DNA from: CALJDF01 sp038121105
GTDB lineage: Bacteria > Pseudomonadota > Alphaproteobacteria > SHVP01
NCBI GenBank assembly: GCA_038121105.1
Contig: JAYONB010000005.1
Coordinates: forward strand, 1-64,000
Length of the DNA stretch: 64,000 bases
Direction: 5' to 3'
Numbering within the stretch: position 1 is the first letter of the stretch; every line of letters starts with the position of its first letter. Below, one piece after another: positions 17,277 through 29,035 of the stretch. Under the pieces are notes generated by a model that did no database searches, had not been told where the DNA came from, and worked only from the letters and a program-made list of their open reading frames with translations. The position numbers and the translations under genes were made by a program.

Positions 17277-18127
17277 GTGCCCTCGCCGGTGGCGACGATC
17301 AACACCGGAGAATCCACCCGTTCGATCAAATCCGCCACGCTGTCCTCACCCAGCAACGGCGTATCTTGCGCCAACACCAGCAACGCACCGCGATGCGTCG
17401 ACATCGCTTGGATCAATGAATCGCACCCCCGTCGCGGGCAATGGCGGAAGCTCGCCGTCACGCCGGTGTGCGCCAAGCGTTCGCAAATCTGCGTTTCAAC
17501 CGGCGCACCCGCCGCGCCGTCCGGCAATAGGACGACAAGGGCTTTATCGGTCGATTGGGCTAGATGGGTCGCGCGGTCCAGGGCCTCGTCGGCGTGGGGA
17601 CCTTCGCCATACGCCACGACAATCGCGCCCGCACCGCCCAACACCTGCCGTAACCTTGGCTCGGAAAATAAAATGCTGCCGCGCGGCGCACTGGCCACAA
17701 GGCGCGCCGTCGTGCCGATATGCGCCCGCCGGGTCACCGCCGGGGTCGTTTTGCCCATGATCACCAAATCGGCTTCGCTCACCGCCGATAGGATATGCAA
17801 CGACGCTTTCCCGCGCGCGACGCGAAACGACCACGTCAGATCGTGACGTTGCGCGGCTTGGCCTAGCGCGCGGCGAATGGCTTCGGCTTGGCCGCGCAGC
17901 ACCCGTTCCAGACCCTGGCTGTCGAGCGCTTCGACGGTCTGTCCGCTAAAATTGACCTGTCGCGTCAGCGACAACTGTGCGGCGTTGAGCAACGTCGTGT
18001 CCTCGACGAAGAGGCCGGACAGTTCGGCTTTCATGCGTGCCGCCAAAGCGACGGCCTCTTCCAAAACCAGCCGACTGTCGGCTGAATCGTCCAGCGCTAC
18101 CACGATGCGTCGTATGGTCCGCGCCAT
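17273..18127 (-). CDS. Universal stress protein family
   Basis: This 284-residue protein opens with a UspA-like strand (RRIVVALDDS) and carries a second, weaker alpha/beta half, suggesting two tandem Usp domains. Usp proteins bind nucleotides and support survival under stress; no specific role can be assigned. The ATG at 18125-18127 gives a start right before the first strand; an upstream extension is low-complexity alanine/serine. It lies 4 bases downstream of the split Lon-like gene on the same strand, so they probably share a transcript. Confidence 0.82.
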   Translation of the reverse strand: MARTIRRIVVALDDSADSRLVLEEAVALAARMKAELSGLFVEDTTLLNAAQLSLTRQVNFSGQTVEALDSQGLERVLRGQAEAIRRALGQAAQRHDLTWSFRVARGKASLHILSAVSEADLVIMGKTTPAVTRRAHIGTTARLVASAPRGSILFSEPRLRQVLGGAGAIVVAYGEGPHADEALDRATHLAQSTDKALVVLLPDGAAGAPVETQICERLAHTGVTASFRHCPRRGCDSLIQAMSTHRGALLVLAQDTPLLGEDSVADLIERVDSPVLIVATGEGT

Positions 18128-18131
18128 CGCC

Positions 18132-19805
18132 TTACCCCGTGTGGCTGCCTTCGCCGACGCCGACGCCGAAGCGGCGACGGGCATCGGCCAAGGCGACCAG
18201 GCGATCTTCGACGCGCCGATTGATGCTCCCCTCGGGAAACGGGTCGGCGCCCTCGCGGGACCCAGCGGGCATCCCGGTCAACACTTCGATCCCTTCGTCG
18301 ATGGTTGCGATCGGATAGATCGAAAACTTCCCGGCGTCGGCGGCCGCGACGATATCGTCGCGCAGCATCAAATGCTTGATATTGGCGTGCGGGATCAGCA
18401 CGCCTTGGTCGCCGGTCAAGCCGCGTTCTTGGCAGACATCGAAAAAGCCTTCGATCTTTTCGTTGACCCCGCCGATCGCCTGTACCTCGCCGTACTGGTT
18501 GACCGACCCGGTCACCGCAAGGCCCTGCCGGATCGGCACATCGGCCAATGCGGACAGAATCGCGTAAAGCTCGGTCGACGACGCGCTGTCGCCGTCGACG
18601 CCGCCATAGCTTTGTTCGAACACCAGACTTGCCCGCAAGGAAAGCGGCCGGTCCACCGCGTACCGCGCGCCCAGGTAGGACGACAGGATCAATACGCCCT
18701 TCGAGTGTGTCGGCCCACCCAGGTCGACCTCGCGCTCGATGTCGACGAACTCGCCCCGGCCCATGCGCACCCGGGCCGTGATGCGTGTCGGCCGACCGAA
18801 AGCAAAACCCCCGATTTGCAATACCGACAGCCCGTTGATCGTTCCAACACGACTGCCTTCGGTATCGATCAAGATCGTGCCGCGCTCGATCTGCTCCAAG
18901 CTCCGGGTGCGAATGCGATCGGCGCGCCGGATGCGCAGATCGATCGCCGCCTGAACCTGGGTCCCCGAGATCACGGCCCGCTCGGCTCTGTCCGCAAGAT
19001 GGTTGGATTCGTGCAACAGATCGGTCACGGTGCCGACGCGCGCCGAAAGTTTCTCGTTGTCGCCGGCTTCGCGTGCGCTGTGTTCGATGACCCGCGCCAC
19101 GGCGGAGCGGTCGAGCGGCCGAACCCCGACTTTCTTGGCGATGGCCGCAATCATCCCGGCATACTTCTGGACCGTGTCGTCGTTGCGGTCGAGGTCGTCC
19201 TCGAAGTCGGCGGCGATCTTGAACAGTTCCTCGAATTCGGGATCGGCGGCAGCCAACAGGTAATAAAGCCGTCGGTCGCCGATCAGGACGACCTTGACGT
19301 GCAGCGGGATCGGCTCGGGCTCCAACGAAACGGTCGACACGTAACTTTGGAACGGCGCTTCGATCTTGATCTCACGCGCGAACAACGCTCGCTTCAGTTC
19401 CTCCCAGGCATAGGGCTGCATCAGCAATTTGTTGGCATCGAGAATGAGGTAGCCGCCGTTGGCCTTGTGCAGTGCCCCGGCGCGCAACAGCGTAAAGTCG
19501 GTTAGCAGTGCGCCCAGTTCGGCTTGATGTTCCGCGCGCCCCACCAAGTTGGGTTGGGTCGGGTGGTCTTCGTGGAACACCGGCACCCCGCTCCCATTGG
19601 CTTCGGCGCCGTTGTCGATAAACAAGTTGACCTCATAGCGCCGAAACTGGAGGTCCGATCGCCGCGGGTTGTCGGTCCCCTGTTGTCCGCCGAGCATCGC
19701 CAGCGGCGATGCGTCTTGCTCGCTTTCAAGGAAGAGGCGGGCGCTGTTGTCGATGATGTCCTTTTCGACGGAATCAAGGTGGGCAACGATTTTACCGAAT
19801 TCCAT
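18132..19805 (-). CDS. Lon-like ATP-dependent protease, C-terminal part (split gene)
   Basis: This 557-residue part carries the rest of the AAA region (about 1-340) and the Lon-type protease domain with the Ser407/Lys450 dyad, spaced 43 residues apart as in Lon. It belongs to the Lon-related family that lacks the Lon substrate-recognition N-domain. The segment is in the same frame as the upstream part, separated by a single TAA followed at once by this ATG. Family members are one polypeptide of about 800 residues, so this is one gene with an in-frame stop. Reinitiation at the ATG is conceivable because it abuts the stop. Confidence 0.8.
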   Translation of the reverse strand: MEFGKIVAHLDSVEKDIIDNSARLFLESEQDASPLAMLGGQQGTDNPRRSDLQFRRYEVNLFIDNGAEANGSGVPVFHEDHPTQPNLVGRAEHQAELGALLTDFTLLRAGALHKANGGYLILDANKLLMQPYAWEELKRALFAREIKIEAPFQSYVSTVSLEPEPIPLHVKVVLIGDRRLYYLLAAADPEFEELFKIAADFEDDLDRNDDTVQKYAGMIAAIAKKVGVRPLDRSAVARVIEHSAREAGDNEKLSARVGTVTDLLHESNHLADRAERAVISGTQVQAAIDLRIRRADRIRTRSLEQIERGTILIDTEGSRVGTINGLSVLQIGGFAFGRPTRITARVRMGRGEFVDIEREVDLGGPTHSKGVLILSSYLGARYAVDRPLSLRASLVFEQSYGGVDGDSASSTELYAILSALADVPIRQGLAVTGSVNQYGEVQAIGGVNEKIEGFFDVCQERGLTGDQGVLIPHANIKHLMLRDDIVAAADAGKFSIYPIATIDEGIEVLTGMPAGSREGADPFPEGSINRRVEDRLVALADARRRFGVGVGEGSHTG

Positions 19806-20573
19806 TTACTTCGCGCGCAACGCCATGATCTGGTAGGCGACGACGCTGCGTGTCGTATCGCGGTTAAGGTCGCGCAGACGTTCGCGGCGCTCTTTGTCCC
19901 ATTTGGGAATTTCTTGCAGGCGCCGCTGCAGGTCTTGCTGAAGCGCCTCGATATCGGCTTCGATCCGCTTGCGTTCTTCTTCGGGAAGCTTCTGGAACTC
20001 CTGGGGCTCGATCACTTCCTCGTCGCGCACCGGCGCCAGGGCAAGTCCGGTCGGCGTGCGGATCAGCGCAATTCCTTTTTCCCCGGCCGCTTTTTGCACG
20101 GTCTCGAAAATCGCCTCTTGGTGCTCGCGAAACTCTTGCTCGATCGCGTGGCGGCGATTGCGGTACTCCTCGGCTTCGAAGACGGCCGGAATGCCGGCCC
20201 GCAAGTCCTCGATCAGCTGGGTCATATCCTGGCGCAACGTCCGGCCCATGCCGCCCGGCATTTCCAGCGCTTTGGGTTTGCGCGGTTCGTCGAAGTTATG
20301 CAGGTAGCACCAGTCGGACGCCTTGGGTTCGCCTTCCGCCCGCGCCTCCAAAATTCGCCGCACGTACCGGTGCCGCCCGGCGCCGGTCGGCCCCAGAACG
20401 AAAATGTTGTAACCGCGGTGGTCGATCCCGATGCCGAACTCGATCGCCTCGAAGGCGCGCTCTTGGCCGAGAACGTCGTCGTCGGATGTCAGGTCGTCGG
20501 TCGTTTCGAAAGAAAGCGACGATAGATCGCTGCGCAGTCTCAACTGATCGACCGGTAGAGGCGTTACTGGCAT
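19806..20573 (-). CDS. Lon-like ATP-dependent protease, N-terminal part (split gene)
   Basis: This 255-residue part contains the helical N-region and the nucleotide-binding loop GPTGAGRHR (61-69), a form this family commonly uses in place of a standard GKT/S loop. A long charged coiled-coil-like segment follows (about 170-240). Translation ends at TAA 19806-19808, where relatives continue without a break into the next part. Alone it would lack the protease domain. The lesion could be a true nonsense mutation, a consensus error, or a tolerated split. Confidence 0.8.
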   Translation of the reverse strand: MPVTPLPVDQLRLRSDLSSLSFETTDDLTSDDDVLGQERAFEAIEFGIGIDHRGYNIFVLGPTGAGRHRYVRRILEARAEGEPKASDWCYLHNFDEPRKPKALEMPGGMGRTLRQDMTQLIEDLRAGIPAVFEAEEYRNRRHAIEQEFREHQEAIFETVQKAAGEKGIALIRTPTGLALAPVRDEEVIEPQEFQKLPEEERKRIEADIEALQQDLQRRLQEIPKWDKERRERLRDLNRDTTRSVVAYQIMALRAK

Positions 20574-20624
20574 CGCGGCACTCCGTCCACTTCTATTGAT
20601 AGGTCGTTGCTGCGTCTCTCCAAG

Positions 20625-21044
20625 TCAAGGGCGCTCGGCGCGGCCCTCGATGGTCTCCATATCGTCATCAGAATAGCCGAAATGGTGGCCGATCTCGTGG
20701 ATCAGCACATGCCGCACCAATTCGCCCAAGGTCAGGTCGTTCTCGGCCCAGTAGTCCAGCAACGGGCGACGATAGAGAAAGATCATATCGATCTCCCCGC
20801 CGGGATCGGTCAGGCTTTTTGACGTCAGGTCGACCCCGCTATAGAGGCCGAGCAAATCGAACGGCGTCTCCAACTCCATGTCGTTGATGGTGTCCTCGTC
20901 GGGAAATTCATGGATTTGAATTACGACCCCCTCGACCTGGGCGCGCAGCACCTCGGGAATCGCGGCAAACGCTTCGTCGGCGATCGCTTCGATCTCGCCG
21001 ATCGAGGGCGCGCGTTCGTCTCGCCGGGCGGGCGAAGAGGGCAT
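20625..21044 (-). CDS. Zincin-like metallopeptidase family protein
   Basis: This 139-residue protein carries HEIGHHFGYSDDDM, with zinc ligands His116 and His120, catalytic Glu117 and a likely third ligand near Asp126. It matches the minimal cytoplasmic zincin family (DUF1025, metallopeptidase family M117-like), common in alphaproteobacteria and actinobacteria. The natural substrate is unknown. It lies 51 bases before the split Lon-like gene on the same strand, so two protease-type genes are neighbours. Confidence 0.88.
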   Translation of the reverse strand: MPSSPARRDERAPSIGEIEAIADEAFAAIPEVLRAQVEGVVIQIHEFPDEDTINDMELETPFDLLGLYSGVDLTSKSLTDPGGEIDMIFLYRRPLLDYWAENDLTLGELVRHVLIHEIGHHFGYSDDDMETIEGRAERP

Positions 21045-21053
21045 CGTGACGAC

Positions 21054-21815
21054 CTAGCGCGGGGCCATTCGAATGGCGCCGTCCAGCCGGATCACCTCGC
21101 CGTTCAACATGCGGTTTTCGATGATGTGCAGAGCCAGCGCCGCATAGTCCGCCGGTTCGCCGAGCCGCTGCGGAAACGGCACGCTCTGGGCCAGCGATTC
21201 CTTCACCTCGTCGGGCAAACCATGCAGCATCGGCGTCGAAAAAATGCCCGGTGCGATGGTGGCGACACGAACGCCGCTTTTCGCGAATTCGCGCGCCAAC
21301 GGCAAGGTCAGCGCGACGATGCCGCCTTTCGATGCGGCGTAGGCCGGCTGCCCGATTTGTCCGTCAAAGGCGGCGACCGACGCGGTGTTGATCACGACCC
21401 CGCGTTCGCCGTCTTCCATCGGGTCCAACGATTGCATGTCGGCGACTGCAAGACGGATCAGATTGAACGTGCCGACCAGATTGATGTTTATGACGCGTTG
21501 AAAGTCCTCCAGCGGCATCGGACCGTCCCGTCCGATCGCCTTGCCGGGCGTCCCGACCCCCGCACAGTTCAGGAGAATCCGCGCCGGTCCTTGCGCGCCG
21601 CGTGCCGCCGCCACGGCGGCTTCGGCGCTCTGGGCATCGGCGACGTCGCAATGCACGGCCGTGCCGCCAATTTCTTTGGCCAGTTCCGCGGCCGCGTCGC
21701 GATTGACGTCGAGCACCGCGACACTGACCCCAAGCGCTGCCAAAGCGCGCGCCGTACCGGCGCCCAAGCCGGACCCGCCGCCTGTCACCAATGCTGCGCT
21801 TCCCTCAAACTTCAT
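21054..21815 (-). CDS. SDR-family 3-hydroxyacyl-CoA dehydrogenase (type II/HSD10-like)
   Basis: This 253-residue short-chain dehydrogenase has TGGGSGLG (11-18), Ser146, Tyr159 and Lys163 as the catalytic triad. The NTASVAAFDGQIGQ block and the C-terminal ENRMLNGEVIRLDGA block are characteristic of type II 3-hydroxyacyl-CoA dehydrogenases. It probably oxidises 3-hydroxyacyl-CoA with NAD in fatty-acid or branched-chain degradation. GAGAGGG precedes the ATG at 21815. An upstream-open frame adds only unlikely sequence. It is 9 bases upstream of the zincin gene. Confidence 0.9.
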   Translation of the reverse strand: MKFEGSAALVTGGGSGLGAGTARALAALGVSVAVLDVNRDAAAELAKEIGGTAVHCDVADAQSAEAAVAAARGAQGPARILLNCAGVGTPGKAIGRDGPMPLEDFQRVININLVGTFNLIRLAVADMQSLDPMEDGERGVVINTASVAAFDGQIGQPAYAASKGGIVALTLPLAREFAKSGVRVATIAPGIFSTPMLHGLPDEVKESLAQSVPFPQRLGEPADYAALALHIIENRMLNGEVIRLDGAIRMAPR

Positions 21816-21870
21816 CCCGCCCTCTCTTTCGCCAACGCTTTTGTACCAAACGCTTTTGATCCGAGGAACC

Positions 21871-22785
21871 TTACACCTGTTCCGAGGGTGCCGGCTTTGA
21901 CTTTCCGATTCGGGCTTCACGCATGGTGATGTAGACGGTCGAGCCGACGATGACGATCGCACCGGCCGCCGTCCACAGCGTCGGCACCTCGGCAAAGATG
22001 ATGAAGCCGAACATCGCCGAAAAAATGATCCGCACATATTCGATCGGCCCGACCAACGTGGCCTCGCCCGCGACAAGCGAACGGATCATGCTGTTCGCCC
22101 CCAGCGTGCCAACGACGCCGATCGCCAGCAAAAACCCGAACTGCGTCAGGGTCGGCGTCTCCCACACGACGATTGCGGGAATCAGCGTGAAAACCGATCC
22201 GAAAGCGCCCGCATAAAAGATCATTGTCGTCGGCTTTTCGGTCGTCGAAATGATCTTGGTGATCAACATCGTCACCGTGACCATGAAGGCGCTGAACAAC
22301 GAAAACAGGGCGGCAAACTCGATGCCGCCGGTCGGTCGTATCGCGATGACCACGCCGGCGAATCCGACGATGGTGGCCGTCCAACGTCGCGCCCTCACCA
22401 CTTCATGCAAGAAAATGATCGCCAGCGGCACCATGAACAACGGTCGGGCGAAGCTCAGGGATGTCGCCAAAGCCAACGGCAAGTGCGCCACCCCGTAGAA
22501 GCCCGACATCATCGCCAGGGCCCCGGCCGCGCCACGAAAGGCATGCATCGGCAACCGGGTGGTGCGGATCGCGCTGATCCCGCCGGCGCGCCACACAAAG
22601 GGCAAGATCACGACAAGGCCGAAGCTCGCGCGAAACCACGCGACCTCGAAACTCGACAGCTGCGCGCTCATGAGTTTGATCAGCACCGCCATCACCGACA
22701 TGAAAGCAGCCGCCAAAAGCGCCCAGAGGACGCCGCGGGTATTCGGCGCAAGGCCGGCCCATGTTGCGCGGGCTTTCGTTATCAT
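21871..22785 (-). CDS. EamA/DMT-family transporter
   Basis: This 304-residue inner-membrane protein has ten predicted membrane segments arranged as two EamA repeats. It probably exports a metabolite or amino-acid derivative. It is a paralogue of the transporter at 23249-24169; both share the SVM and SFEV blocks near the first two helices. It is divergent from the GNAT acetyltransferase gene, 35 bases away. Confidence 0.9.
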   Translation of the reverse strand: MITKARATWAGLAPNTRGVLWALLAAAFMSVMAVLIKLMSAQLSSFEVAWFRASFGLVVILPFVWRAGGISAIRTTRLPMHAFRGAAGALAMMSGFYGVAHLPLALATSLSFARPLFMVPLAIIFLHEVVRARRWTATIVGFAGVVIAIRPTGGIEFAALFSLFSAFMVTVTMLITKIISTTEKPTTMIFYAGAFGSVFTLIPAIVVWETPTLTQFGFLLAIGVVGTLGANSMIRSLVAGEATLVGPIEYVRIIFSAMFGFIIFAEVPTLWTAAGAIVIVGSTVYITMREARIGKSKPAPSEQV

Positions 22786-22820
22786 GAGCGATCCATCGAA
22801 AGCCCCGCAAAGGAACGCCG

Positions 22821-23252
22821 ATGCCCACCATTGCGCATCTCGACACCCCTACCGAGGAAGAGCGGTCTGCCATCACCGCGCCGCTTGGCGCCCATTCGAG
22901 CGACCAAGGCTTTGTCTGGAATCCCGCCAGGGTGACGTTGGCGTTGCGCGAGGGTGATGCCATCCACGGCGGACTGATCGGCTATGCCCAGTGGGACTGG
23001 CTCTATATAGAAATTCTTGGTGTGAGCACTGCCTTGCGTGGGCGAGGGTGGGGCCGTCGCTTGATCGAGGCCGCAGAGGAATTCGCGCGGCGTGAATCCT
23101 GCCACGGTCTTTGGCTCAGCACCTTCACCTTTCAGGCGCCGGCATTCTACGAACGCATGGGGTTCATCCGGTGCGGCGAAATCGCCGACCATCCGGCCGG
23201 CCAAAGCCGGTTGTTCTATATGAAACGTCTCGACACCGTGGGCCATACCTAA
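22821..23252 (+). CDS. GNAT-family N-acetyltransferase
   Basis: This 143-residue protein has the acetyl-CoA-binding motif ALRGRGWGRRLIEAA (about 73-87) and the usual C-terminal block APAFYERMGF. It acetylates a small molecule or protein that cannot be named from sequence. It sits between two EamA-type exporters, so acetylation and export of the same compound is possible. Its stop overlaps the convergent exporter gene by 4 bases. Confidence 0.9.
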   Translation: MPTIAHLDTPTEEERSAITAPLGAHSSDQGFVWNPARVTLALREGDAIHGGLIGYAQWDWLYIEILGVSTALRGRGWGRRLIEAAEEFARRESCHGLWLSTFTFQAPAFYERMGFIRCGEIADHPAGQSRLFYMKRLDTVGHT

Positions 23253-24169
23253 CCGCTGTTCGGGGCAGAAGTGGCGACCGCGGCGGCGGCCTTGCGGTCT
23301 TGGTTTTCTCGCCGTGCGATATAGATCGAGCTGACGAAAATTACCGCGGCCCCGGCGAACGTCCAAAAGTCCGGGATCTCCGAAAACGCCACAAACGCAA
23401 TCAACGCGGCGAAAGGCAGCCGCATGAAGTCGAGCGGCATCACCGCCGAGGCATCGGCCTTGCTCAGCGCGCGGGTAAACGCGATGTGGGCGAAGGTACC
23501 GGCACCCGCCACCACGCAGAGCCAAAACAGCGACGACCAGCTCGGCCATTCCCAAATGAACAACGCCGGAACGAACGACACCGGCGTAAACAAGATCACC
23601 ATATAGGCGACGATCCGTTCGGGGGGCTCGGTCGCCGACAGCATCTTGATCGACACGATCGACATCGCCATCAGAATCGACGAGGCGATCAACAAGAGAT
23701 GCCCGGTGGTGACCTCGGCAATGCCGGGCCGCAACACGATCATCGCTCCGCCGAAACCGACCACTGTCGCGATCCATCGGGGGATGCCTACTTTTTCTTG
23801 CAGCAACAGCACCGCCACCACGGTGACAAACAGCGGCGAGGTGAAACTCAGCGCCACCGCCTCGGCGATCGGCGTCACCGTGACCGCGTAGAACCACATG
23901 AACATCGAGCCCAGGCCCAACGCTGTCCGCCAGCCATAAAGCTTGATCCGCGACGTGCGCAAGAATCCCAACCCACGGCGCGCGATGATCGGGCCGACGA
24001 TGAAGACGCCCAGTAGATTGCGAAAGAATACGACCTCGAACGAGGGTACCTCGGCCGACACATGGCGCACCGACGCCACCATCACCGAGAACAGCGCGGT
24101 CGCCGTCAGCATGTAGAGCGCCGCGACCAAGGGCTGCGGTAAAGATCGGAAGCGCGCTAAAGCCGTCAT
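23249..24169 (-). CDS. EamA/DMT-family transporter (paralogue)
   Basis: This 306-residue protein has ten membrane segments in two EamA repeats. It resembles the transporter at 21871-22785 throughout, so the pair probably arose by duplication with the GNAT gene between them. The substrate is unknown. It is divergent from the acetoacetyl-CoA synthetase gene across 174 bases with no clear promoter motif. Confidence 0.9.
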   Translation of the reverse strand: MTALARFRSLPQPLVAALYMLTATALFSVMVASVRHVSAEVPSFEVVFFRNLLGVFIVGPIIARRGLGFLRTSRIKLYGWRTALGLGSMFMWFYAVTVTPIAEAVALSFTSPLFVTVVAVLLLQEKVGIPRWIATVVGFGGAMIVLRPGIAEVTTGHLLLIASSILMAMSIVSIKMLSATEPPERIVAYMVILFTPVSFVPALFIWEWPSWSSLFWLCVVAGAGTFAHIAFTRALSKADASAVMPLDFMRLPFAALIAFVAFSEIPDFWTFAGAAVIFVSSIYIARRENQDRKAAAAVATSAPNSG

Positions 24170-24343
24170 ACTGGTTCTGGGTTTCCCGCCGATACGTCAC
24201 CCCGCCGCAGCGCGGACGCAATCGGTTCGGGCAAGACCGCGCGATTATGGGCCGCCGCGGCCTTCGGCACCAAACCTTTCGCTGCATAGCTGCGTTGCAA
24301 GGCGCAAATCCCGCCGCTACCGTCGCCCGATGGAGACGACGAC

Positions 24344-26298
<1,955 letters not shown>

Positions 26299-26302
<4 letters not shown>

Positions 26303-27630
26303 TCGGTCGTCAGATCGCGCACCAACGCGGGATAGCGCACGATCAAAATCGCCGAGCGCATCGTCATAAAGGCGACCAACGACAACCACAAACCATGGTT
26401 GCCCCATAGCGGCATCATCACGGTGTTGACCGCAATCAGCGTCGCCAACGATAGGATCATGCCGTTGCGCAGCGCCTTGGTGCGGGTCGCGCCGAGAAAC
26501 ACCCCGTCGAACTGAAACGCCCAAATGCCGATCAACGGCATCAACACCATCCAGGGCAAGAAATCGCGCGCTTGGGCGCGGACCTCGGACGATACGGTCA
26601 TCAAGTCGATGAACGGTCCCCCCAGCAACGCATAACCCAGCGCGAAAACGCCTGCCACCACAGCCGACCAAATCGTCGTGACCGCGACGGCGCGGCGCAA
26701 GTGGTGCCGATCGCGCGCGCCCACGGCACTGCCGACCAACGTCTCGGCGACATGCGCAAACCCGTCGAGCCCGTGCGAAACCAACATGAACAGTTGCATC
26801 AGAATCGCGTTGGCGGCCAGCACCACGTCGCCTTGCTCGGCGCCGCGGGCCGTGAAGTAGGCCACCGCGGTGATCAGGCACAACGTACGAACGAAAATAT
26901 CCCCGTTGACCGAGATCATCCGCCGTAGCTGCGTCGCATCGAGGATCCGGGCGCGCGGCGCACCGTGGGCAAACCCGCGCAGCGTCCGCGCGATCACCCA
27001 CAGCCCCACCGCGGCGGTGGCGTATTCCGCGATTACGGTCCCGGCGGCGACGCCTTCGACGCCCCAACCCAACCCGAGAACGAACCCGACGTCGAGCACC
27101 ACGTTCAGTCCGTTGAGGAACACCTGCAACAGCAGCGCCAAACGCACTTGCTGTCGTCCCAACAACCAGCCCAGCACCACGTAGTTGGCCAGCGCTGCGG
27201 GCGCGCCCCAGACGCGAATCTGAAAGTAGGTGGATGCCAGAGACTCGACCTCCGGCCCGGCGTCGATCGCCCATCTCCCGAATGCCAGGATCGGGTACTG
27301 CAGGCTCAGCACGGCGACCGAAATCGTGCCCGCCAGAATAAGCCCGCGTTGAAACGTCGCGCGCATCTCGGCGGCGTCGCCTGCGCCGAAGGCTTGCGCG
27401 GTGAACCCCGTGGTACCCATCCGCAGGAACCCAAAGCCCCAATAGATGTAGGTGAAGATCAACGTCCCCACCGCGACCGCGCCGATGTAATAGGGCGCGT
27501 CCAATTGCCCCATCACCGCCGTATCGACCATCCCCAGCAGTGGCACCGAGATATTCGACAAGATGATCGGGATCGCCAAGCGCCATACCAAGCGGTGCCA
27601 GTCCGGTTGCGCCAGTGCGGCTTCGGTCAT
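26299..27630 (-). CDS. MATE-family efflux transporter
   Basis: This 443-residue protein has twelve membrane segments in two MatE repeats. It resembles the DinF branch, with LVDTAVMG-like sequence in the first helix pair. It should expel organic cations or drugs using Na+ or H+. The ATG at 27628-27630 overlaps the methyltransferase stop as ATGA, so it is translationally coupled to that gene. Confidence 0.92.
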
Positions 27631-28856
27631 GGTGCGGCCGGGTGACGAAGCAGCATCAGGTTCAAATTGTTCAACGTGCGATACAGAGTGCGAAACTGCC
27701 GGTCGAAATTTTTGAGTCCGCAGGCGTCGCGCAATGCCCCAATGGATACGATGCCGTCGATCAAGCCGACAATCCGCGCCGCGTCGGCATCGACCGGATA
27801 GGTCACCGGCACGCCGTCGAGCGTCGTTTTGATCTCGGGCCGTTGCGCCAAACTCGTCGCCAGCGCCTTGGCGTCGGTACGCAACAGCAATGGCACCGCC
27901 TCGTCGGCGATGGCGGCCACTGCGTTCTCTCGCGGCGTGCCTTTCGTCAGATAGACGATATGCGCTTTGATCGCGCCGCTCAGATTTTCGGCCAACGCGC
28001 AGGCCTCGAGCCACGGCAGCTTGCGCGCGCGTTTCAACAAATCTTTGTCGTCCAGATAGGTTGCCGGGTCGTAGCGTGCCGGCGCCATCAACGCCGACAC
28101 GGTCAGCCCGGCCTGTGTGGCCAGCGCCGCGACTTCGGGCACGGTGTAGGCGCGGTCGATCGGATGCAGCAGGAGATCGGCCAACGCGGCATCGTCATCG
28201 GCCAAGCTGGACAAGAACGGATTGCGTTTCAGCCAATTGGTCTCGGGCGCATCGTGCAGCATTTGCCGCAACACCTTGAGGCGTCGGCGCATGTCGGGCT
28301 CCGGGGCCAACGCGCGCAAGGCCTCTTGCGCGGGGTAGACCCCGGTCCGCCCCAGCGCGCCGTACACCATGATTCCCATCCCGCCGCCGGGCCGCAGCAG
28401 ACCAGCCAAGCAACGCAAGCCCAGGTCGGGGTCGGGCAGATGATGCAACACCCCGCAGCAATCGATGTAGTCGAACGGCGCCCCGAAATCGGGTGGCTCG
28501 GTGATCGATCCCTGGTGAAACGCGATATTCGACAATCCGCGCACCTCGGCCCGCGCCCGTGCGACGGCCTGCGAGGCGGTACTCAAGTCGAGGTAGTCGA
28601 CGTGTCCCCCAGGAACGCGATCGGCTAAATGCTGGGCCAGCATGATCGCGGCGTCGCCGGTCCCGCCGCCCGCGACCAGGGCCCGAAACGGTTGGCCCAT
28701 ATCCAGACGCCCGGCGAAAACGTAGTGGTTCAATTCGTCCAGATGGCTAGGCGAGCCTGTGACCAGGCGATGGCGCTCGTCGGCGGGATCGCGGGTGGGG
28801 TAGGGCATAGCTTCGTAGTGCGCCCGGACCGTCGCGCTCCCGCCGCTATCCGTCAT
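27627..28856 (-). CDS. Class I SAM-dependent methyltransferase with C-terminal regulatory-type domain
   Basis: This 409-residue protein has the SAM-binding loop VAGGGTGD at 61-68, followed by an intact Rossmann methyltransferase domain to about residue 200. A long C-terminal part follows that resembles the methyltransferase regulatory domain found in predicted protein or small-molecule methyltransferases. The substrate is unknown. It is first in a two-gene unit with the MATE exporter, so modification followed by export is possible. A short palindrome lies 22 bases upstream. Confidence 0.82.
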   Translation of the reverse strand: MTDSGGSATVRAHYEAMPYPTRDPADERHRLVTGSPSHLDELNHYVFAGRLDMGQPFRALVAGGGTGDAAIMLAQHLADRVPGGHVDYLDLSTASQAVARARAEVRGLSNIAFHQGSITEPPDFGAPFDYIDCCGVLHHLPDPDLGLRCLAGLLRPGGGMGIMVYGALGRTGVYPAQEALRALAPEPDMRRRLKVLRQMLHDAPETNWLKRNPFLSSLADDDAALADLLLHPIDRAYTVPEVAALATQAGLTVSALMAPARYDPATYLDDKDLLKRARKLPWLEACALAENLSGAIKAHIVYLTKGTPRENAVAAIADEAVPLLLRTDAKALATSLAQRPEIKTTLDGVPVTYPVDADAARIVGLIDGIVSIGALRDACGLKNFDRQFRTLYRTLNNLNLMLLRHPAAP

Positions 28857-28878
28857 GGTATCTCGCCCCCGTCATGAT

Positions 28879-28889
28879 CTAACGGTTAG
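28879..28889. promoter_or_regulatory. Short palindrome upstream of the methyltransferase gene
   Basis: CTAAC-G-GTTAG is an 11-base perfect palindrome 22 bases before the methyltransferase start. Its TAAC/GTTA half-sites resemble those of the longer palindrome at 5743-5756, which may be coincidence. Confidence 0.25.
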
Positions 28890-28998
28890 CCTATGTCTTG
28901 CGCTTTGGCCATCGCTGGTGGGTCGCCAGATTGCCCCCACTTCACGAGGATTTGGCCGGGTGTCGGTTCCTCGGACGGTCAGCTTCGACGATCAGCGT

Positions 28999-29027
28999 TT
29001 GAAATCGGATTCGCCGCCCGCTATGTA
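28999..29027 (+). promoter_or_regulatory. Weak candidate promoter of the IalB-family gene
   Basis: TTGAAA (28999-29004) is followed after 17 bases by TATGTA (29022-29027). The start codon is at 29036 with no ribosome site before it, so a transcript from this promoter would be nearly leaderless. The -10 match is poor. Confidence 0.25.
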
Positions 29028-29035
29028 TTGACCCG

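Noticed and set aside
19806..19808. Recoding of the TAA (or of TAG at 38872) as an amino acid
   Set aside because: Selenocysteine uses TGA with a following hairpin, and pyrrolysine machinery is not expected in this lineage. No SECIS-like structure follows either site, and relatives have ordinary residues.
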